From positions 1 to 64,000 of the forward strand of contig JAHBWI010000008.1 in the NCBI GenBank assembly GCA_019637075.1: a DNA stretch of 64,000 bases, written 5' to 3'. Below are positions 56,947-64,000 of this stretch, piece after piece. Position 1 is the stretch's first letter. Each line of letters starts with the position of its first letter. The notes beneath the pieces are model-generated. The model ran no database searches, was not told where the DNA came from, and was given only the letters and a program-made list of their open reading frames with translations. The position numbers and the translations under genes are program-made. Source of the DNA: Nitrospiraceae bacterium (GTDB lineage Bacteria; Nitrospirota; Nitrospiria; Nitrospirales; Nitrospiraceae).

Positions 56947-58179
56947 TCAACGGGAAAAGCCCTCGACCTTGCGGGGTGCCGACGCCATGGCGAGGCCTCG
57001 TCGACCCACAAGGACGACGCTCATCGCCGCCGCGGCTGACAACAGGGCGAACAGCACCCAGCCTGGCCCATAACCACCGGTGAATTCGTGAATACCGCTG
57101 AACCACACCGGGACGAAAAACCCACCGAGACTGCCGGCCGCCCCGACTAACCCCGAGGCTAGACCGATATGCTTCGGATACCACTCGGCCACGATTTGAA
57201 ACACCACTCCGTTTCCTACCCCCATAAGCCCGACCGCCAACACAAACCATGCCGTCGCCCAGTTCAATGAAAGCACTTGGCCCGCAGCCAAAAGCACAGC
57301 CGCAATCCCAAACAGCACGGCCGCCAGCATTCTGAGCCCACCCCATCGGTCCGCCAGATACCCTCCGGCCGGTCTGATGACACTGCCGAGCAAACTACAA
57401 CCGGCAGTCACTGACCCGGCCAACACCAGACCCAGCCCGTAGCTTTCGTGAAAATAGAGCGGAAGGAAGCTCGCCAACCCGACGAATCCGCCGAACGTCA
57501 GTCCGTAAAGGCCGGCCAGCCAGTACACTCCACGCTGCCCTGTCATCGCAAGGAGGGCCTGCCACCAGAACTGCGCCGGTCGCTGCTGGCGCGGCTGAGG
57601 ATCCTGGCGCACGAGAAGCGCGAAACATACCAACGCCACCATCACGGGAGCAGCCATGAGCCCGAAGACCCCATGCCAACCGGCAAGCCCCTCCAACCTA
57701 GGAGCCAGCGCCAGTGAAAACACGGTACCGACATTGCCTGAGGCCACCAATCCCAACACCAGCCCCTGATTGGCGGGAGGGTAGTTCCGGCTGGCGATCG
57801 GCAGGGCGACCGCGAAGCTGGCGCCTCCCATTCCCATTAGCCCACCCACCGCAAGCAACTCGAAGTAACCGGTCGCCCCGCACCAACCCCAGAACAAGGC
57901 AGCCAGTTGCAGCCCCAAGACCGCCAAGCCAGTCGGCTTGGCACCCCAGCAATCGCAGGCCCACCCGACGACGATTCGAAGGCCCGCCCCGGTCAACAAC
58001 GGCAGCGCCACGAGGACACTCTGCTGCGACGGAGACAGACGGAGGTCTGCGCCGATCGCCACCACCAATGCCCCTAACAAGACCCAGACCATGAAGCTGA
58101 CGGTGAGGTGCAGCCACGCTCCAATCAACGTCGGCCAGTGTCCGCTGCGCAACGCCTCCGGGATCCCGCCCAGACTCAC
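56947..58179 (-). CDS. nitrate/nitrite porter of the NarK/NasA MFS family
   Basis: 410 residues with about 12 membrane helices. The first half has the nitrate-porter-like GLMGMGGASFAVALPIASRNYPPANQGLVLGLVASGNVGT; the second has GSVIRPAGGYLADRWGG and AEWYPKHIGLASGLVGAAGSLGG. The Gly-rich segments and Arg residues in the two halves fit NarK-type substrate sites. In a nitrite oxidiser it could move nitrite in or nitrate out. It is 54 bases upstream of ribBA on the same strand. Confidence 0.82.
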   Translation of the reverse strand: MSLGGIPEALRSGHWPTLIGAWLHLTVSFMVWVLLGALVVAIGADLRLSPSQQSVLVALPLLTGAGLRIVVGWACDCWGAKPTGLAVLGLQLAALFWGWCGATGYFELLAVGGLMGMGGASFAVALPIASRNYPPANQGLVLGLVASGNVGTVFSLALAPRLEGLAGWHGVFGLMAAPVMVALVCFALLVRQDPQPRQQRPAQFWWQALLAMTGQRGVYWLAGLYGLTFGGFVGLASFLPLYFHESYGLGLVLAGSVTAGCSLLGSVIRPAGGYLADRWGGLRMLAAVLFGIAAVLLAAGQVLSLNWATAWFVLAVGLMGVGNGVVFQIVAEWYPKHIGLASGLVGAAGSLGGFFVPVWFSGIHEFTGGYGPGWVLFALLSAAAAMSVVLVGRRGLAMASAPRKVEGFSR

Positions 58180-58279
58180 TAAGGCAACCTCCTCGACCGG
58201 GAAAAATTCCGGTTGTTCAGCGCACTATACGAGCCGGTGTTTCAGCGGCGCAAGTGAGCGCCCGCGCGCGATCTCGCCT

Positions 58280-58307
58280 TTGTCCCGCCTGTGACATCTG
58301 TTATAGT
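58280..58307 (+). promoter_or_regulatory. putative sigma-70-type promoter of the RpoH-like gene
   Basis: TTGTCC (58280-58285) and TATAGT (58302-58307) are 16 bases apart and 32 bases before the ATG. The -35 has 4 of 6 consensus bases and the -10 has 5 of 6. This is the divergent region with the narK-like gene. Confidence 0.45.
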
Positions 58308-58338
58308 CACTTTCTTGAAACGAGGCCGAACACGCACG

Positions 58339-59349
58339 ATGACGTCCCCTAAACAGGCGCACAACCAGGATGAGGAGATCACCGACGAAGCGGCGGATGC
58401 CGAGTTGTTGGACCCGACGGACGAGGAAGTGACGGAGGAAGAGGATTCGCCGTCCCCGTCTCGCAGCAAGGACCTGACCGAACAACCGCTCGGCACCTCG
58501 CTGGTCCCGGTCACCGGGCTTCAGCAGTACCTCACCGAAGTCCGCCGTTATCCGTATTTGTCGAAGGAAGAGGAGCTCCGTCTCTTCGAGGAATACCAGC
58601 AGCGGGGTAGCCGGGATGCGGCAATGAAGCTCATCCTTGCGAATTTGCGCGTCTCCGTCGCAATCGCCGCCGAATACCTGCACACCGGCGCCGACCATAT
58701 GGACTTGATTCAGGAAGGCAACGTCGGGTTGCTGCAGGCCATCAAGAAATTCGACCCGACGAAGAATGTGCGCTTTTACGCCTATGCGGCCTGGTGGGCG
58801 CGCGCCTACATCCTCCGTTACCTGTTGAATACTTACCGCCTGGTCAAGGTCGGCACCACGCAAGACCAGCGCAAGCTCTTCTACAATCTGAAAAAGGAGA
58901 AGGCCAAGCTTGAACGGGAAGGGTTCACCCCTGACACAAAGTTGCTGGCCGACCGATTGAACGTCCGCGAGCGCGACGTCATCGAGATGGATCAGCGCCT
59001 CGGAAGCTGGGAGTTATCACTCGACCAACCCATCGGTGAAGAACAAGACGGCACGCTCATGGACATCCTGCCGGCCCAGGAGCAGGGGGCCGATGAGAAG
59101 CTGGCCGACCAACAGCTGAAGAACCTCTTCCGCCGCAAGTTGGCTGAATTCATCACGACGCTCGACGAGCGGGAAGAGGATATACTGCGCAACCGCATCC
59201 TCTCTGAATCGCCTCTCACCTTAGAGGACATGGGTTCCAAGTATGGCATCACCAAGGAACGCACGCGCCAATTGGAGGCTCGCATCATCAAGCGGCTTCG
59301 GGATTACATCAAGAAAGACGTCAAAGACTTCGACCGCTTGCGCACGTAA
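58339..59349 (+). CDS. RpoH-like (sigma-32 type) sigma factor
   Basis: 336 residues from the ATG at 58339; an upstream in-frame start at 58291 would lie over the promoter. After an acidic 50-residue N-terminus come region 2 (LANLRVSVAIAAEYLHTG, DLIQEGNVGLLQAIKKFDP, YAYAAWWARAYI), the RpoH box (QDQRKLFYNLKKEK), and region 4 (LTLEDMGSKYGITKERTRQLEARI). RpoH controls heat-shock genes; groES-groEL is 1.8 kb downstream on the same strand. RpoS-like or other group 3 identity is possible but the RpoH box argues against it. Confidence 0.82.
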   Translation: MTSPKQAHNQDEEITDEAADAELLDPTDEEVTEEEDSPSPSRSKDLTEQPLGTSLVPVTGLQQYLTEVRRYPYLSKEEELRLFEEYQQRGSRDAAMKLILANLRVSVAIAAEYLHTGADHMDLIQEGNVGLLQAIKKFDPTKNVRFYAYAAWWARAYILRYLLNTYRLVKVGTTQDQRKLFYNLKKEKAKLEREGFTPDTKLLADRLNVRERDVIEMDQRLGSWELSLDQPIGEEQDGTLMDILPAQEQGADEKLADQQLKNLFRRKLAEFITTLDEREEDILRNRILSESPLTLEDMGSKYGITKERTRQLEARIIKRLRDYIKKDVKDFDRLRT

Positions 59350-60877
59350 GCGCGGGTGGTGCTGCACGACCGCAATTGCGCTCATCCTCACCCTCCCATT
59401 GCTGGCCTCAGCGGGCACGCCCCTTTCACCGATCGTTCAAGAAAACCTACGTCCCGGCGATCCCTCGTGGGTCCTCACGGATCCCGCCGACCATGAAGTC
59501 GAAGGCTACGCTTCGGCCACCAGCATCAATCTGGGCGAATCGCTCAAGCTCTACATCCACACCACGGATCCAACCGTCGGGCTGGCGATCTATCGCATGG
59601 GCTGGTATGGAGGACTCGGTGCGCGACTGGCTCAGGGCCCAATCAGTCTGCCGGGACGACAACAACCCATGCCTGTTGCCGATCCCGTCAGCGGCCTCAT
59701 CGAATGCGACTGGCACGTGTCGTACATCGTTGATACCAGCTCAACTGATCGAGCCGATTGGCTGAGCGGGGTCTATCTCGTCAAACTCACCGCCCATCCG
59801 AGCGGGAAACAAAGCTACATCATATTTGTCCTTCGCGAGGACGAACGGCCCTCAGACTACCTCTTCCAGTCCAGCGTCACGACCTTCCAGGCCTACAACA
59901 ATTGGGGCGGAAAATCAGGATATCCGTCGAACAGTCTCGACGAACAATGGGCACGGAAATTGTCCTTCAACCGGCCCTACGCCAGGAGCCAACACTCCGC
60001 CGGATGGCAGGGAGTCGGCGCTGGAGATTTTCTGACCTCGACCTCGATTCATCCCACCCGCACGGTCTCTACCGCTGGGTGGGAATACAACATGGTGCGG
60101 TGGCTTGAACACGAAGGGTACGACGTGACGTACAGTACCGATCTCGATACCCACCGTCGTGCAACCTTCTACCGAGGCCGCAGGGCGTGGCTATCGGTCG
60201 GCCATGATGAATATTGGACCAGCGAGATGCGCCGGCATGTGGAGGAGGCTCGCGACCATGGGGTCGGCTTGGGTTTTTTCTCAGCCAACACCTGCTACTG
60301 GCAGATCAGGCTGGAGCCCAGCCCCGTTACCGGTGAACCGGACCGCACAATGGTCGCCTACAAAGAGGTGGCGGCGACGGAAGACCCCGTTGCTTTGGAC
60401 GGCGATCCGACCAACGACCATTTCGTCACGACCCAGTGGCGCGAGCAACCGCTGAACCGACCTGAACACCTGCTTTTGGGCGTCATGTTCGAAACCGTGC
60501 CGGTCGATGGTGACATTCAGATCACCAACCGCGAGCACCCAATCCTGGCCGGGGTCCCAATTCCTCCCGACGGCCGCCTTCCCGGCCTGCTTGGCTATGA
60601 AATCGATCGGACGTTCCCGCACGGACCATTTGGCCTCACAGTGTTGGCACGTTCGCCTGTGCCGCATCGGGGAGAGACCGCCTATGGAGAGATGACGCTG
60701 TATCAAGCCCCGAGCGGCGCCTGGGTCTTTGCGACGGGAACGATCCAGTGGAGCTGGGGCTTGGACGACTACAATGCGCCGACGCTCCGAACCAGTCGCC
60801 TCAGCCCAGCCGCTCAGCAGCTGACCCGTAACGTACTAGCCTGGCTCGTGGGAAGGGGGCGTTCTTCCAAGCCATAA
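59243..60877 (+). CDS. exported protein related to N,N-dimethylformamidase large subunit
   Basis: Up to 544 residues; the only ATG (59243) lies 107 bases inside the sigma-factor gene and gives a 38-residue Ser/Arg-rich lead before the real signal peptide (TTAIALILTLPLLASAG). No ATG, GTG or TTG occurs in frame between, so either the long overlap or a rare start is used. The mature part has an N-terminal beta-sandwich (residues about 60-210) and the domain typical of DMFase large-subunit C-termini: FQAYNNWGGKS, GHDEYWTSEMRRHVEEARDHGVGLGFFSANTCYWQIR, and GTIQWSWGLDDYN. Enzyme activity not established. Confidence 0.75.
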   Translation: MASPRNARANWRLASSSGFGITSRKTSKTSTACARKRGWCCTTAIALILTLPLLASAGTPLSPIVQENLRPGDPSWVLTDPADHEVEGYASATSINLGESLKLYIHTTDPTVGLAIYRMGWYGGLGARLAQGPISLPGRQQPMPVADPVSGLIECDWHVSYIVDTSSTDRADWLSGVYLVKLTAHPSGKQSYIIFVLREDERPSDYLFQSSVTTFQAYNNWGGKSGYPSNSLDEQWARKLSFNRPYARSQHSAGWQGVGAGDFLTSTSIHPTRTVSTAGWEYNMVRWLEHEGYDVTYSTDLDTHRRATFYRGRRAWLSVGHDEYWTSEMRRHVEEARDHGVGLGFFSANTCYWQIRLEPSPVTGEPDRTMVAYKEVAATEDPVALDGDPTNDHFVTTQWREQPLNRPEHLLLGVMFETVPVDGDIQITNREHPILAGVPIPPDGRLPGLLGYEIDRTFPHGPFGLTVLARSPVPHRGETAYGEMTLYQAPSGAWVFATGTIQWSWGLDDYNAPTLRTSRLSPAAQQLTRNVLAWLVGRGRSSKP

Positions 60878-61191
60878 TTCCACCGAACGGCACCGGCTGC
60901 CCCATATCCAACAAGGCCGCCGCGGCCGTCGAACCTCTCGTTTGTTGCCAAGAGGCCCAAATCGATCAAGAATTCATCTTTTCAAATCAATAAGTTGCAA
61001 ACAATTATCCCATTGCAATGTGGGGGAAAATAATTTTATAGTCGTCACTCTTGACTTGCCTCGGGGTGGCGCTATCTATCCTCCGAGTTTTCTGCAGGTA
61101 CGCCTTGCAGTAGCACGTCGGACCTAATTCCAACGTCTCACACAATCAACAATCGGGCTTAGGGCGCTCACTACCAGAAGGAGGATACGGT
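60878..61191. other. 314-base upstream region of groES
   Basis: It contains an AT-rich island (60961-61050) with a perfect 10-base palindrome CATTGCAATG (61011-61020). A CIRCE element (TTAGCACTC-N9-GAGTGCTAA) is not present. The putative promoter is listed separately. Confidence 0.6.
61051..61078 (+). promoter_or_regulatory. putative groES-groEL promoter
   Basis: TTGACT (61051-61056), 16-base spacer, TATCTA (61073-61078), preceded by the AT-rich island. It looks like a housekeeping promoter rather than a sigma-32 promoter. It lies 114 bases before the groES ATG. Confidence 0.4.
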
Positions 61192-61491
61192 ATGGCTACG
61201 GAAGCAAAGGAAAAGAAGTCAGTTGCCAAGAACTTTCAGCCGCTCGGTGATCGTTTGTTCGTGACCTACACCGAGGAACTGGAACGTACGGCGGGCGGCA
61301 TCTATGTGCCGGATTCCGCGAAGGAAAAGCCGCAGCGGGGTATCGTCCAGGCGGTGGGCAAGAAGGTCGAGAACATCAAGGTCGGCGACCAAGTCTTGTT
61401 CGATAAGTATTCCGGCAGCAAGCTTCGGATCGAGGACGAAGAGTGCTTGATCCTCAAGGAAGAAGACATCCTCGGCATTTTCACCAACTAA
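61192..61491 (+). CDS. groES: co-chaperonin GroES (Cpn10)
   Basis: 99 residues. [34 protein letters not shown] is the usual start of Cpn10, with a mobile loop; [20 protein letters not shown] and [10 protein letters not shown] end it. AGAAGGAGGATACGGT precedes the ATG. First gene of the pair with groEL. Confidence 0.97.
   Translation: MATEAKEKKSVAKNFQPLGDRLFVTYTEELERTAGGIYVPDSAKEKPQRGIVQAVGKKVENIKVGDQVLFDKYSGSKLRIEDEECLILKEEDILGIFTN

Positions 61492-64000
<2,509 letters not shown>

Noticed and set aside
60900-60907. CCCCATAT as a sigma-32 -10 element for groES
   Set aside because: No CTTGAA-like -35 is found 13-17 bases upstream, and it lies almost 290 bases from groES.

Overview
The window looks like a chromosomal segment of a nitrite-oxidising Nitrospira (phylum Nitrospirota). 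The strongest marker is a periplasmic chlorite dismutase (52160-52954) whose active-site residues keep the spacing known for the enzyme of 'Ca. Nitrospira defluvii'. A NarK-type nitrate/nitrite porter, a high-GC moderately Pro/Arg-rich proteome and many exported hypothetical proteins agree with this. No phage, transposase or CRISPR array is visible. The window starts inside a 16S rRNA gene on the minus strand and ends inside glnE.

Layout. 1-355: 5' end of 16S rRNA with its leader (boxA, putative promoter). 355-13.5 kb: mixed envelope and signalling genes: a Tat-exported sulfite-oxidase-like molybdoenzyme, a 1205-residue hybrid sensor kinase, a lipoprotein hydrolase, RluE, a YpfJ-like zinc peptidase, a FUN14-like protein, an Slp-like lipoprotein, a trypsin-like PDZ protease and an ABC ATPase. 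13.8-22.7 kb (minus): two-propeller NHL protein, guaB, guaA, rluB and aspS. 23-35 kb: scpA-scpB, a secreted Lon-type Ser/Lys peptidase, an H1-like basic/acidic protein, a cupredoxin, a methyltransferase, a Ppx/GppA phosphatase and recG. 35-38 kb: a TPR/HExxH protein and exported or membrane hypothetical proteins.

38.3-46.2 kb (all minus) is the most unusual part. It holds a RiPP-like locus: a B2-type leader peptidase, a PqqD-like leader-binding protein (B1), two tandem 36-residue precursor peptides too short to stand out as ordinary genes, an HprK-related kinase and a nucleotidyltransferase. The precursors carry the lasso-type leader spacing Y-x2-P-x-L-x9-T, yet no asparagine-synthetase-like lasso cyclase or ABC exporter is present and the core sequences do not fit a lasso ring. 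Further downstream lie a thioredoxin-like protein, an MBL-fold protein, a TPR protein and an O-methyltransferase that may or may not belong to the pathway.

46.3-58.2 kb (minus) is a long, tightly packed cluster. In transcription order it reads narK, ribBA, ribH, nusB, purB, cld, purC, a small membrane protein, purS, purQ, purL, purF. It combines riboflavin and purine synthesis, which are linked through GTP, with chlorite dismutase embedded between purB and purC. 58.3-63.2 kb (plus): an RpoH-like sigma factor, an exported protein related to N,N-dimethylformamidase large subunits, then groES-groEL ending in a strong terminator that lies inside the 3' end of the convergent glnE.
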